From GWE2-40-63 sp041664345 (GTDB lineage: Bacteria > Bacteroidota > Bacteroidia > Bacteroidales > SZUA-534), in assembly GCA_041664345.1 (NCBI GenBank), contig JBAYKX010000018.1, forward strand, positions 1 through 64,000: a stretch of DNA of 64,000 nucleotides, written 5' to 3'. The notes beneath the pieces were generated by a model. It worked only from the letters and a program-made list of their open reading frames with translations, did not search any database and was not told where the DNA came from. Made by a program: the position numbers and the translations under genes. Positions 44,305 to 53,695 of the stretch are shown one piece after another. How positions within the stretch are numbered: the first letter of the stretch is position 1; every line of letters begins with the position of its first letter.

Positions 44305-45705
44305 TTAGTTTTCTAAACGGTACGCTTTGTTGTTTATGGTTACATTGTTGAACATAACATTGTTGGCATTTTCAATTAATACCTCTTGTTTTACTCCGTT
44401 AAACTGTGAATTACTAATCTGAATGTTTTTTATAGGAGAACGTTCGTATCCGCGCAGATAAACGGCATAGTTGCTTTTCATTGAGGTAATGTTATCAAGA
44501 TAAACATTGCGTACTATGGGTGTGTGGGTTCCGGCATCACCTTGTTCGTAATAAAAATCGACCAGTAAAACAGACTGTTTAACCTCACCGATTTGGCAAT
44601 TGCGCATGTAAACATTCTCAATTACACCACCGCGCAATGAGTTGGTTTTAATCCGAAGGGCCCTGTCCAAATTGGGGCTGTCCATTTTGCAATTCTCCAC
44701 AAAAACGTTACGGCATCCACCCGATATTTCACTCCCAATAACTACTCCACCATGGCCATCTTTCATCTGGCAGTTTCGTACAATGATATTCTCACTGGGT
44801 ACGCTATCTCTTCTGCCATCTTCTTCGCGGCCCGATTTAATGGCAATACAATCATCGCCGGTATAAAAAAAACAATCTTCAACCAAAATATTTTTGCATG
44901 ATTCAGGATCAAAACCATCGTTGTTTGGGCCGTGGCTTATAATTTTTACCCCACGTATAATGATATTTTCTGATAAAATGGGATGTATTTCCCACATGGG
45001 CGAACGCACGATGGTAATTCCTTCGATTAAAATATTTTTTGAAGTATGGAATTGGATAAAATTGGGACGCAGGTAATGCCCCTCGCCAAATACCCTTTCT
45101 TCAATGGGTAAATGTGCATCCGACATTTTAAGCAGGCTTTCGCGGTCGGCAATTTGGTTTGGAATTCCTGCATCTTTTTGCGCTTTCCAAGGCCACCAAG
45201 TTTCATTGTCGGCATTTCCGTCGAGGGTGCCCAAACCTGTAATGGCAACGTTCTCTAGTTCATATCCATAAATAAAAGGAGAGTAGTTCATACAATCATT
45301 CCCTTCGAAACGGGTTTTTACCACAGGTAAATAATGTGAATAGTTTTTTGAGAAAAGCAGGGTTGCTCCCTCTTCAAGATGCAGGTTTATGTTACTCTTA
45401 AAATGGATGGCTCCAGTTAAAAACACTCCTTTGGGAACTACAACTGTACCGCCTCCTAGCGATGCGCACTTCTCAATAGCATTTTTTATAGCCAGGGTAC
45501 AATCCGTAATGCTATCACCAATAGCTCCGAAATCGGTAACAGTTACCTGGTTTTCAGGGAAAACAGGAGCCTTAATTTTTGCCAATATCTCATGCTGATA
45601 ATTCCAAGCATTGCTGGTATTATTGTTATTGCTGCTTTTGTTTTTACATGATTCAGCCAATCCGATTACAACCATCATTCCTAAAATAAATAGTACCTTT
45701 TTCAT
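44305..45705 (-). CDS. Glycoside hydrolase family 28 polygalacturonase lipoprotein
   Basis: 466 residues with a lipobox (GLAESC). The GH28 beta-helix motifs are in order: NNDGFDPESC (the NTD-like box with catalytic Asp), TGDDCIAIKSG (double Asp), GHGGVVIGSE (His) and RALRIKTN (the RIK box). It hydrolyses alpha-1,4-galacturonosyl linkages in homogalacturonan or rhamnogalacturonan, in exo- or endo-mode. The lipobox places it on a membrane surface, consistent with processing of imported oligomers in the periplasm or on the outer face. Confidence 0.95.
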   Translation of the reverse strand: MKKVLFILGMMVVIGLAESCKNKSSNNNNTSNAWNYQHEILAKIKAPVFPENQVTVTDFGAIGDSITDCTLAIKNAIEKCASLGGGTVVVPKGVFLTGAIHFKSNINLHLEEGATLLFSKNYSHYLPVVKTRFEGNDCMNYSPFIYGYELENVAITGLGTLDGNADNETWWPWKAQKDAGIPNQIADRESLLKMSDAHLPIEERVFGEGHYLRPNFIQFHTSKNILIEGITIVRSPMWEIHPILSENIIIRGVKIISHGPNNDGFDPESCKNILVEDCFFYTGDDCIAIKSGREEDGRRDSVPSENIIVRNCQMKDGHGGVVIGSEISGGCRNVFVENCKMDSPNLDRALRIKTNSLRGGVIENVYMRNCQIGEVKQSVLLVDFYYEQGDAGTHTPIVRNVYLDNITSMKSNYAVYLRGYERSPIKNIQISNSQFNGVKQEVLIENANNVMFNNVTINNKAYRLEN

Positions 45706-45732
45706 TATGTTGTTATTTTAATATTGCCCTTG

Positions 45733-47271
45733 TTATTTATCCAAAGCCATGGCAAGGTATAAGAACGCTGCCACCCCTTTAAAATCATTAATCCTCCGAT
45801 CAACATTTATATAGTAATTATAGGAACCATCGGAATTTTTAAAATTCAAAGTTCCCACATACACGGTTTCGGTTAAATAAAACCGCCCTTCCGAATCAAA
45901 ATAGGTATAATCATTTATCAAACCATTGAATGCATCTTCTGCTTTATGCAGGTATTCACTAGGTAAATAGCCTTTTGTGGCTCCTTTTGCAAAAGCATAC
46001 CCAAACATAGACGAGCATGACGATTCAATCCAGTTATCGGGTCGCGAACCTTTATCCAGAACCTGAAACCACAAATGAGTTTTTGCATCCTGAACCTTGG
46101 CCAACGCTTCGCTGGTTTTGTTCAAAATGGTGATAATTTTAGCCCTTTCGGGATGATTGGCTGGCAGGTAATCGAGCACATCAACCAAGGCCATCATGTA
46201 CCAACCCATGCCTCGTCCCCAAAATTCAGGCGAGGTTCCCCGCACCGGATCAGCCCAAACATCATTTATCGATTCGTCCCAGCCATGGTATAACAATCCC
46301 GTGACCGAATCAACGGTATGTTTATATATCAATTCAATTTGATGAACCGCCTCGTCATAAAACTCAGGTTTATTAAACGCTGCTGCGTATTGACTGCTGA
46401 AAACATCGCCCATGTAAACTCCATCGAGCCACATCTGGTGTGGATACGATAACTTATGCCAGTATCCCCCATGGTTAGTTTTTGGTTGGTTTAAAAGCTG
46501 GGTGGCCAAGGTATCGGCAGCCTTTTTATATTTATCTTCTTTAGTATTCTGAAACAGATATAACAAAGTACGACCAGGCAAAACGTCATCTAAACGATAC
46601 TTTTCCTTGTTGTACGTTGCAATTTTGCCCTCGGGGTCAACAAAGCAATCCATCCATTTTTGGGCATAATTAATATAAGCAGTATCGTATGTGCGTTCAT
46701 AAAGTTGGCAAAGTGCATTGGTAAAAAACCCGTTGGTATAGGTCCACTCATTAGGCGAGAAGGCCTCTAAATTGCAAGCATCGGGGTATAAATCAATAAA
46801 CGTTTTTGCTACCGTTTTACTCCAATTTAGGGTATCGGTAATTTTTTGCAGTGAGCTATTTAAATAGATAACTTTTAAATTGTTGATGTATGATTCCAAA
46901 GGTTCAATAGGGTGTTCCTCTTTTTTAGCCACCGTATAAAAAACAAACGGGCGCAAAGGTTCTTTAGGGTTGATATTGAGAATATAACCCAACAATTCAG
47001 GTGAATGGTCGCCATTCAAATCATACAATTTATAGGGAACCTGTTTGTGGTTGTTCATGCTAACCAATTGTATATTGGAAAAATTGGCTAACCCATAATG
47101 CTGTTTTAAATCGGACAGGTTCAAATATACCGTTTCAGTCTCCTGTGAATATCCATGAGGATACGATACCATAAAGACACCTTCCTTTTTCACCGATGCC
47201 CCTTCTTCAGGAGAGCAGGAAAGCAACCAACTAAATGCGATTAATAAAAAAACAATTCTAAGTAAATTCAT
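45733..47271 (-). CDS. GH105 unsaturated rhamnogalacturonyl hydrolase with DUF4861-like N-terminal domain
   Basis: 512 residues with a lipobox (AFSWLLSC). The first 130 residues after it form a DUF4861-like beta domain (FMVSYPHGYSQETETVYLNL). The rest is the alpha/alpha-barrel of GH105/YteR enzymes, with KLSYPHQMWLDGVYMGDVF, LYHGWDES and WGRGMGWYMMALVDVLDYLP as signatures. It releases unsaturated galacturonate from the ends made by pectin lyases, feeding KduI. Fusion of the two domains is a variation seen in Bacteroidota pectin loci. It lies 5 bp after the pectate lyase gene. Confidence 0.93.
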   Translation of the reverse strand: MNLLRIVFLLIAFSWLLSCSPEEGASVKKEGVFMVSYPHGYSQETETVYLNLSDLKQHYGLANFSNIQLVSMNNHKQVPYKLYDLNGDHSPELLGYILNINPKEPLRPFVFYTVAKKEEHPIEPLESYINNLKVIYLNSSLQKITDTLNWSKTVAKTFIDLYPDACNLEAFSPNEWTYTNGFFTNALCQLYERTYDTAYINYAQKWMDCFVDPEGKIATYNKEKYRLDDVLPGRTLLYLFQNTKEDKYKKAADTLATQLLNQPKTNHGGYWHKLSYPHQMWLDGVYMGDVFSSQYAAAFNKPEFYDEAVHQIELIYKHTVDSVTGLLYHGWDESINDVWADPVRGTSPEFWGRGMGWYMMALVDVLDYLPANHPERAKIITILNKTSEALAKVQDAKTHLWFQVLDKGSRPDNWIESSCSSMFGYAFAKGATKGYLPSEYLHKAEDAFNGLINDYTYFDSEGRFYLTETVYVGTLNFKNSDGSYNYYINVDRRINDFKGVAAFLYLAMALDK

Positions 47272-47276
47272 CCTAA

Positions 47277-50183
47277 TTAGTCAATTATGAGTTTTTGAAA
47301 TAATTCCTGTCCCTCAATCCTTACCGCTACAATAAGCATTTGCCTTCCTTGTTTTGCCAGCGTTTCCAGATTTAACTCAACCTCAGAACCTGAAACCGGT
47401 AAATTAAATACATGGTGCAACTTTCTGCCCAACATATCGGTAACCGTAACCGATTGGATATTTTTATTATCAGGTGATTTAATTGTTATGCGTCCGACCG
47501 ATGGGTTTGGAAACAACTGAAACCCTTTAGTCATATCATTTTCAACTCCTACAGAACCAATTGAGTACAAAGAATCAATTTGTTCCTGGCTTAAGGCATA
47601 TCCATACAGTTGAACCTCGTCCATGATGCCATTTACATATCCGTTTTCATCAACACTGTAACTTATATAAAGGGGTTCGCCCTGAGCAATATTTCCTGTA
47701 GCATCGGCCACTTGACCAACCAATTCGGTATTGGCATATAAAAACAGTTTCTTTTCAGAGGTATCGCGCACAGCTGCTACATGAACCCAACTATTTTTAA
47801 GAAAAAGATTTTCGTTAGCCGTTACTTCACTTTTAACTACATCGTCGTCAACACAAAAACGGAATATACTTTTATCGGGGGTATAATAAACTTCGTAGCG
47901 CTTTCCTGAATGACCTTCGGTTTCGTTTTTTACATTGGAACCTTTAACAAGATACCGTTGAGAATGCGACCGGTCAACGGTGCTCAAATCCTGATTAATC
48001 CAAAAGGAAATGGTAAAGGCATTGTTGTCGAAATTTATTTTTTCGTTCTGTGGGTATTCGCAATACTGAGTAGTTCCATTAAAATGAATGGCTTTCCCGC
48101 TAACTCCGGTTACAAAATCAGCAGTTTTAATATTATAGGGTGTTCCATTAATTCCATTACCCGAAACATCGTTTACCAGAATGGGCTGATTAAACGAAAA
48201 ATGAGCGATTAATTCATGTGGAAACTCGCTTCGGGTCATAAAATTCCATTCGGGACCTTGGGTTGCCCCGTTTTCGTTAACTTCATCCACACGCCAGTAG
48301 TATCTTGTGTTATGCTTCAAATTCGATACGGTGTAATTTGCATCTGCAACATTGATTAAAAAGGTTGGGGGATAGGTTGTTCCCAAATAAATAGTATGGT
48401 TTTTAGCACCTACGCCCTGTTTCCAACTCAGCTTTACCGTTGTACTTACATTGTTGGCACCTTGCGTTGGCGATGGGTCAGCAGCCGGTTTTGGTCTGCC
48501 GTCGGCCCCAAGGGTTGAAGCTTCTGCTACATTTGAAAACACCGAGCTATCAGAAGCATTGATAGCCCGTAATTTATATAGATAAGTTTTGTCAAACACC
48601 ACATTGGTATCGGTACAAAAAATGGTGTTTGCCGGTAACGTGTCAATACAATTAAATTCAACGCCTTCGGAGCGCCAGACTAAGTAAGCTGTCTCATCAT
48701 TGGCATTTTCCATCCACCATAAACTAATTTCTTTTATGTTGGTTAATTCGGCTTTTAAATCGGTGGGCGGAAGCATAAACGGGCTATTTGAAGATACTAT
48801 GCTGTTTAAATATTCTTCAATGGCTGGATAAGTTTTTTCTTCCAGAATAGTTTGGTTATCATCAGCATTATTCGGATCCAGACCATTCTCAATCTCCCAA
48901 AAATCAGGAATACCATCTGCATCGGAATCGGTTGGAGCCCAATCAGAAAACAATTCAGGATAACCGCCGACATCGTCCAAATTATCAACAATACCTTTAT
49001 TAGCACCATTTAATCCCCCGTAAAGAGCCGTGTCGTTGGCTACTTCCCACAACAATCGGCTATCCACCGTGTCGCGATATGGAATACAGGCCCCGGCATT
49101 TTGAATGACAAAATTATATGCATCTTCTGCTGTATGAATGGTTGTAATGTCAAAGGCAAATGCCGTATCGCTTTTTATGGAATCTTTTATGGCTGCGGTA
49201 ACATTGTCAACGCCCAGCCAGTTATCATTAGTAACTGTGGGATATCCATAAACATAGTTTCCTTGAATGTAATACTTTCCATATCCGAAAACTGGGTCCG
49301 GATCGGGATCTAAAATCCTATCTCTGATAGAACTTGAAGTGGCAGGCCCGTATTTAAAATAATTGTTAACCATGTTTATATAAACCGGGCTTCCGTCAAG
49401 CTCACTGGGTTCGCCTCCATATATGCTATTCGATGCCCAATTGTAGATAACATTATTCCTGAAATCAACATGTTCCTCCCAGTCAGTAAACCATCGGGCT
49501 CCTTGAAACCTTGGGTTCCGGCTGGTATTATGCATAATTAAGTTATGATGGAAACTGGCAGAGTCGCCTCCCCAAATTCCTCCATAACCATGAGGGCCTT
49601 TTTCGTGAATGGAATTATGGAACGATTCAGCAACAATGCAATTTTGCATTGTAAAATTTTTGTTGTGATACATTGATGCCACTTCGTCAACACTCCACGA
49701 GAACGAACAGTGGTCAATGATAACATTATTACAGTTAATACAATTGAATGCATCATCCTGCTGGCCTGCTGCCGCTGAAAGACGGCTTCGGATATGCCTG
49801 ATTATAACATTTTCGGCCTCAACATAAAAATTGTAATGGGCCAATGTAATTCCATGTCCCGGTGCTGTTTGCCCGGCAATGGTTACGTCACCATAATTAA
49901 TTTTTAGCCTACTTTTTAAATAAATAGTGCCGGAAACCTCAAAAACAATGATACGTTGGTAATTCTGATTAATTGCCCAACGCAACGATCCCTCGCCGCT
50001 ATCGTTCAAATTCGATACTTTTATTACCTGCCCGCCACGTCCTCCGGTTGCATATTTTCCAAAACCCTCGGTTCCCGGAAATGCAATCTGTTGAGCTTGT
50101 ACTGAAATACTATTTGATAACAGTACAACCCATAGAAACAAAGTATAGGCAAAATGGAATATTTTATTTCCGGTTAGTATCAT
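47277..50183 (-). CDS. Multidomain secreted pectate lyase (PL1-type) with LamG and T9SS domains
   Basis: About 968 residues from ATG 50183, chosen because it gives a clean signal peptide (HFAYTLFLWVVLLSNSISVQA). The frame is open upstream to 50264. The catalytic beta-helix begins AFPGTEGFGKYATGGRGG and includes IIRHIRSRL, DHCSFSWSVDEVASMYHNKN and the RNPRFQGARWF end strand. An Asp-rich linker (DSDADGIPDFWEIENGLDPN) may bind calcium. Two fibronectin-like modules follow, then a LamG/concanavalin-like domain and a T9SS tail (FQLFPNPSVGRITIK). It cleaves de-esterified homogalacturonan by beta-elimination outside the cell. Confidence 0.93.
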   Translation of the reverse strand: MILTGNKIFHFAYTLFLWVVLLSNSISVQAQQIAFPGTEGFGKYATGGRGGQVIKVSNLNDSGEGSLRWAINQNYQRIIVFEVSGTIYLKSRLKINYGDVTIAGQTAPGHGITLAHYNFYVEAENVIIRHIRSRLSAAAGQQDDAFNCINCNNVIIDHCSFSWSVDEVASMYHNKNFTMQNCIVAESFHNSIHEKGPHGYGGIWGGDSASFHHNLIMHNTSRNPRFQGARWFTDWEEHVDFRNNVIYNWASNSIYGGEPSELDGSPVYINMVNNYFKYGPATSSSIRDRILDPDPDPVFGYGKYYIQGNYVYGYPTVTNDNWLGVDNVTAAIKDSIKSDTAFAFDITTIHTAEDAYNFVIQNAGACIPYRDTVDSRLLWEVANDTALYGGLNGANKGIVDNLDDVGGYPELFSDWAPTDSDADGIPDFWEIENGLDPNNADDNQTILEEKTYPAIEEYLNSIVSSNSPFMLPPTDLKAELTNIKEISLWWMENANDETAYLVWRSEGVEFNCIDTLPANTIFCTDTNVVFDKTYLYKLRAINASDSSVFSNVAEASTLGADGRPKPAADPSPTQGANNVSTTVKLSWKQGVGAKNHTIYLGTTYPPTFLINVADANYTVSNLKHNTRYYWRVDEVNENGATQGPEWNFMTRSEFPHELIAHFSFNQPILVNDVSGNGINGTPYNIKTADFVTGVSGKAIHFNGTTQYCEYPQNEKINFDNNAFTISFWINQDLSTVDRSHSQRYLVKGSNVKNETEGHSGKRYEVYYTPDKSIFRFCVDDDVVKSEVTANENLFLKNSWVHVAAVRDTSEKKLFLYANTELVGQVADATGNIAQGEPLYISYSVDENGYVNGIMDEVQLYGYALSQEQIDSLYSIGSVGVENDMTKGFQLFPNPSVGRITIKSPDNKNIQSVTVTDMLGRKLHHVFNLPVSGSEVELNLETLAKQGRQMLIVAVRIEGQELFQKLIID

Positions 50184-50249
50184 CTTGTATTTTTTTGTAG
50201 ATATTAAAATTGCAATGGAAAAGAATGGTTGTTTTTTATCAATGATAAA

Positions 50250-50280
50250 AAGAGAGACTATCAAACCGACAGTCTCTCTT
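50250..50280 (-). terminator. Strong hairpin with U-tail inside the pectin locus
   Basis: AAGAGAGACT (50250-50259) pairs perfectly with AGTCTCTCTT (50271-50280). On the minus strand it is followed by TTTTTATC. It lies between the SusC/D block and the enzyme genes and would reduce transcription into the enzymes. Confidence 0.8.
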
Positions 50281-50300
50281 AAATTGATAACTAAATTTAA

Positions 50301-51167
50301 CTATTTACGAATAAACACTTTATCTGTTGTAATAGTACCATCCGATAATGTCTTAACGATAATATTTACACCACCCAATTGCGGTTTAGCTAATTTTTGT
50401 CCTACGATATTGAAGTACTCCTGAGAAACTACTTTAGCATTATTTGAAATATTGTCTTTAACTGACACACCACCGGCAGTATAGGTTAACCCACATAACA
50501 TTATTTTTGAGCCAGCGAAATAAACATAATATTCATAGTCGGGAACAACGTTAAGTGTAATGCCTGTGTAATAGATACCATCTACAGGTGCTTCCGTATA
50601 ATTCGGAGCGGCAGCATCATAATAGGTTGCTGGTGAGGTCATCGGATCAAGATAACCACTCCAATAGTACAGTCCCGCAGCAAATTCATATTTATAGGCA
50701 GAACATGCTAAAGAGTCATCTTTATTAAGCAATGCTAAATCAGCTACAGGAACAGCAGCTACCCAGAATTTTTTATTGTAACCAAATTTGAAGGCTACAT
50801 CTAATATACCACTTGTTGTTGACTTGAACATAGCAATTGAACAACCACCGCCATCTCTTAAAAGCTTGCCATTATATGGGTTGGTTTGTCCCTGAACCTG
50901 AGCTGCCTTATAAGTAACGCCGTTATATGTAAAATCAGCATCGGTACTTGTCTTGTATTTCCATCCCATGCCATCTCCCGCAGCTTCTTGGGCGGTAAAA
51001 GTAACATCACCAACTGTTATTTGTTGATTTGGTGTAAGTGCTATCGCATCGGCGGCCAAACCTAATCCAGTACAATAATCATCTGCAATCCATGTTACAG
51101 GAGTTTGTGCTTTTACAAACACTACAGCAGCAAAAAGAACTGCCGATAATAGTAATTTTTTTTTCAT
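50301..51167 (-). CDS. Secreted T9SS-type protein of unknown function
   Basis: 288 residues with a signal peptide (LLLSAVLFAAVVFVKA). The body (about 20-240) is beta-rich with many Tyr, Trp and Ala and no recognised motif. The last 45 residues (SQEYFNIVGQKLAKPQLGGV ... VFIRK) resemble a short T9SS type C-terminal motif. It follows the SusD and lipoprotein genes in the same orientation and may bind or process pectin. It is the last gene before the terminator at 50250. Confidence 0.75.
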   Translation of the reverse strand: MKKKLLLSAVLFAAVVFVKAQTPVTWIADDYCTGLGLAADAIALTPNQQITVGDVTFTAQEAAGDGMGWKYKTSTDADFTYNGVTYKAAQVQGQTNPYNGKLLRDGGGCSIAMFKSTTSGILDVAFKFGYNKKFWVAAVPVADLALLNKDDSLACSAYKYEFAAGLYYWSGYLDPMTSPATYYDAAAPNYTEAPVDGIYYTGITLNVVPDYEYYVYFAGSKIMLCGLTYTAGGVSVKDNISNNAKVVSQEYFNIVGQKLAKPQLGGVNIIVKTLSDGTITTDKVFIRK

Positions 51168-51276
51168 AACATTTAGTTTTTAAATTAGTAATTAGTAATT
51201 GATATACGCTTTATTGGTGTTTAAATAGGCAGACGGAATTAACCTATTCTATCTGTTCAATTATCTTTTTAATGCT

Positions 51277-51789
51277 TTAATTTTTTGTTCCATTAAAATA
51301 CCAGCTAACCCCATTGGCGTGAAATATGGTTCTTTTGTTTACTACCATAATTGGGATATTCATAAACAAATTATTACCATTCAAGACACCGTTAAATTTC
51401 AGCGCTGATGAATTTACACAAGCCAATGAATAGGTATCGTTAGCTTTGGCAACATTTAGATATAGAGAATCAACATAAAAATCCTTAGTAGTGGTATTAT
51501 AATATACTGGCAAATCGAGACCGGTTGCACCACTATAATTAAAATTTGATGATTTAATATTGATAGAAACAGCATCCACTGAATCATTTTCATTTTTGGT
51601 CAGTACAATAGTTACATCGTTGAATGAAGCGGTAGTATCTAAAGTTATTGTGCCCGAATAGGTCCCAATAACCATTCCAGCGACATTTTCGGTATGTGTA
51701 CTTGACCTGTCAATTTCATCTTCGCATGATGCAAGTACAAATACCAGGAAGATTGCCAAAAGATTCAATATATATTTAGCTTTTTTCAT
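51277..51789 (-). CDS. Pectin-locus lipoprotein (calycin/lipocalin-like)
   Basis: 170 residues with a lipobox (LVFVLASC). The mature protein starts with Asp/Glu-rich residues (EDEIDRSS), which may favour surface export. GTYSGTITLDTT and the repeated beta strands suggest a calycin-like barrel. Its place directly after susD, where SusE/SusF-type surface glycan-binding lipoproteins usually sit, suggests a glycan-binding role. It is not a clear SusE homologue. Confidence 0.78.
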   Translation of the reverse strand: MKKAKYILNLLAIFLVFVLASCEDEIDRSSTHTENVAGMVIGTYSGTITLDTTASFNDVTIVLTKNENDSVDAVSINIKSSNFNYSGATGLDLPVYYNTTTKDFYVDSLYLNVAKANDTYSLACVNSSALKFNGVLNGNNLFMNIPIMVVNKRTIFHANGVSWYFNGTKN

Positions 51790-51817
51790 TGCTTTCTTTT
51801 TTAAAGTTAATTACCAG

Positions 51818-53674
51818 TTATTCTGCAGTTTCAGATGTATAGCCAGGATTCTGATCAGAAGGTGAGATGCCTGTATTCAAACCAATTTCATCGGCTGGAA
51901 TCGGACGCAACCATTTAAGGTTTCCATCGCCACCTCTCATGTTGTTTATGTCAAAGTTCACATTCCATGTTTTGTTGTATTTTACCAATTGACGGGTCCT
52001 TCGTAAATCCATCCAGCGATAATATTCACCCAGCAGTTCACGGGCACGTTCGTCAAGTATTACATCAATATTTTGGTCGGCTGATACATATCCACCCTGA
52101 TCTGGATTATATCGTTGATAGGAAGCAAATGATGCAAGTTCAGCAGCACCAGCCCTGGTTCTCACATCATTTAAATAATTAAGAGCTTCACCCTCATTAC
52201 CTGCCATCAAATAAGCTTCGGCAGCAACTAAATAAATGTCGCTGATATGCAATAATACAAAGTCGCGATAACCTCCGTTGGTTGTAGCTGCATTGACATC
52301 AGTAGCCGGATCGTCGAATTTTTTAATAGGAGGAATAGTACCTACCTTTGTTAAAGCTGTCAGGTAGTTTTGTTCATTATCAGTAGTAACAGTACCATCA
52401 GCATTATATAAAATCCATCGCACGGGATCGGAAGTGCGGATAATTTGCGAAACGTTTTTAGCTTCACCGCGAATAAAACGGTTTGCATTGGCAGTCTGGT
52501 AGTCGCTAATTTCCTGATTGGTTACGTACCATGCCGGGAAATAAAAGGCAATCCCCAAACCGGCTTGTGCATCAGCAGTTGCATTATAATAAGCCCAGTA
52601 ACCCTGTTTTCCCCAATTACTGTTATTAGCATCGCCAGTATAATTATATACAGTAGTCATAAAAGTAGCATTGTAACGCTGGTCGCCTTTTTCATACAGA
52701 TAGTAGGTTTTTGAGGTGGGGTTTAAATCAGAATCAACAAACTTCATCCCTAATGTTACTGCACCCAGATAGGTGCCAAAATTGTTTTGGTGTGAATTTC
52801 CTCCTTTTACTTTGTCTAAAAAGGCGTTTCTATCCAACTGGATGGCAAAAATAACCTCTTCATTTTGTTCATTATAAGGCGACCATTTATCTTCAAAGGG
52901 CAAAGTAAGCGAAACAGCATCGGCTACCTCTTTTGCGGTGGCGGCAGCTAAGGTAAAATAGCTTGTACCGTTAATTGAATAAGTACCACTTTCTGCATCA
53001 GTCAGCGTGGTTTCCATATCCCAACCTGCAGCTAAGTACACTTTGGCCAATAATGCTTTAACGGACTGTTTGCTAGCCCTACCGGTATTATCGGTAGCCG
53101 GTAAAAGGATACTGTTCGATAATTCAGCCAATTCGTCTATCATAAATTGATAGGTTTCAACCAGTGTATTTCTTGGATAGGAAGTTTCAGCCGTATTGAT
53201 ATAGTTTTTTATAATTGGTATGCGTCCAAACTGTTGTGAGAGTAAATAATAGGCATAAGCACGAATAAAACGGGCTTCTTCTGTACGAAGTCCCTTTTCG
53301 GTAAAATCCTCACAATTTCCGGCGTAATACAATACAGCATTGGCTGCATCAACCACTGCATACAAATTCTTATACAAACCTTCAACCGTTTCATTGTTTG
53401 AAGTAAGGGTGTATCCTTCAAGAGTAGGATCACCAGCGGCACGTATTCCTACATATAAATCGGTACCGGCACAAAAAATAGCAGGATCCTCATATACGGT
53501 GTCCAGCTTGTAGTAGGCTTGATTTAACAAAGTTTCAAAACCTTCTTGTGTTGAAAACTGTTCATCAGCGGTCACTGCTGATTTGTTATCAGCATCCAGA
53601 AAGTCTTCACAACCGGTAATTGTAAGAAATCCTACAATACAGATTAATGTTAATATAATAGGCGATTTTTTCAT
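51818..53674 (-). CDS. SusD/RagB family glycan-binding lipoprotein
   Basis: 618 residues with a lipobox (FLTITGC) followed by EDFLDADNKSAVTADEQFST. The family features are FETLLNQAYYKLDT at the N-terminus, tetratricopeptide-like helices (EARFIRAYAYYLLSQQFGRI) and the C-terminal YYRWMDLRRTRQLVKYN with WLRPIPADEIGLN. It acts as the lid of the SusC channel, capturing pectin oligosaccharides at the cell surface. It starts 21 bp downstream of susC in the same operon. Confidence 0.97.
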   Translation of the reverse strand: MKKSPIILTLICIVGFLTITGCEDFLDADNKSAVTADEQFSTQEGFETLLNQAYYKLDTVYEDPAIFCAGTDLYVGIRAAGDPTLEGYTLTSNNETVEGLYKNLYAVVDAANAVLYYAGNCEDFTEKGLRTEEARFIRAYAYYLLSQQFGRIPIIKNYINTAETSYPRNTLVETYQFMIDELAELSNSILLPATDNTGRASKQSVKALLAKVYLAAGWDMETTLTDAESGTYSINGTSYFTLAAATAKEVADAVSLTLPFEDKWSPYNEQNEEVIFAIQLDRNAFLDKVKGGNSHQNNFGTYLGAVTLGMKFVDSDLNPTSKTYYLYEKGDQRYNATFMTTVYNYTGDANNSNWGKQGYWAYYNATADAQAGLGIAFYFPAWYVTNQEISDYQTANANRFIRGEAKNVSQIIRTSDPVRWILYNADGTVTTDNEQNYLTALTKVGTIPPIKKFDDPATDVNAATTNGGYRDFVLLHISDIYLVAAEAYLMAGNEGEALNYLNDVRTRAGAAELASFASYQRYNPDQGGYVSADQNIDVILDERARELLGEYYRWMDLRRTRQLVKYNKTWNVNFDINNMRGGDGNLKWLRPIPADEIGLNTGISPSDQNPGYTSETAE

Positions 53675-53695
53675 AGCGATCTGTTCTTTTTCTGA

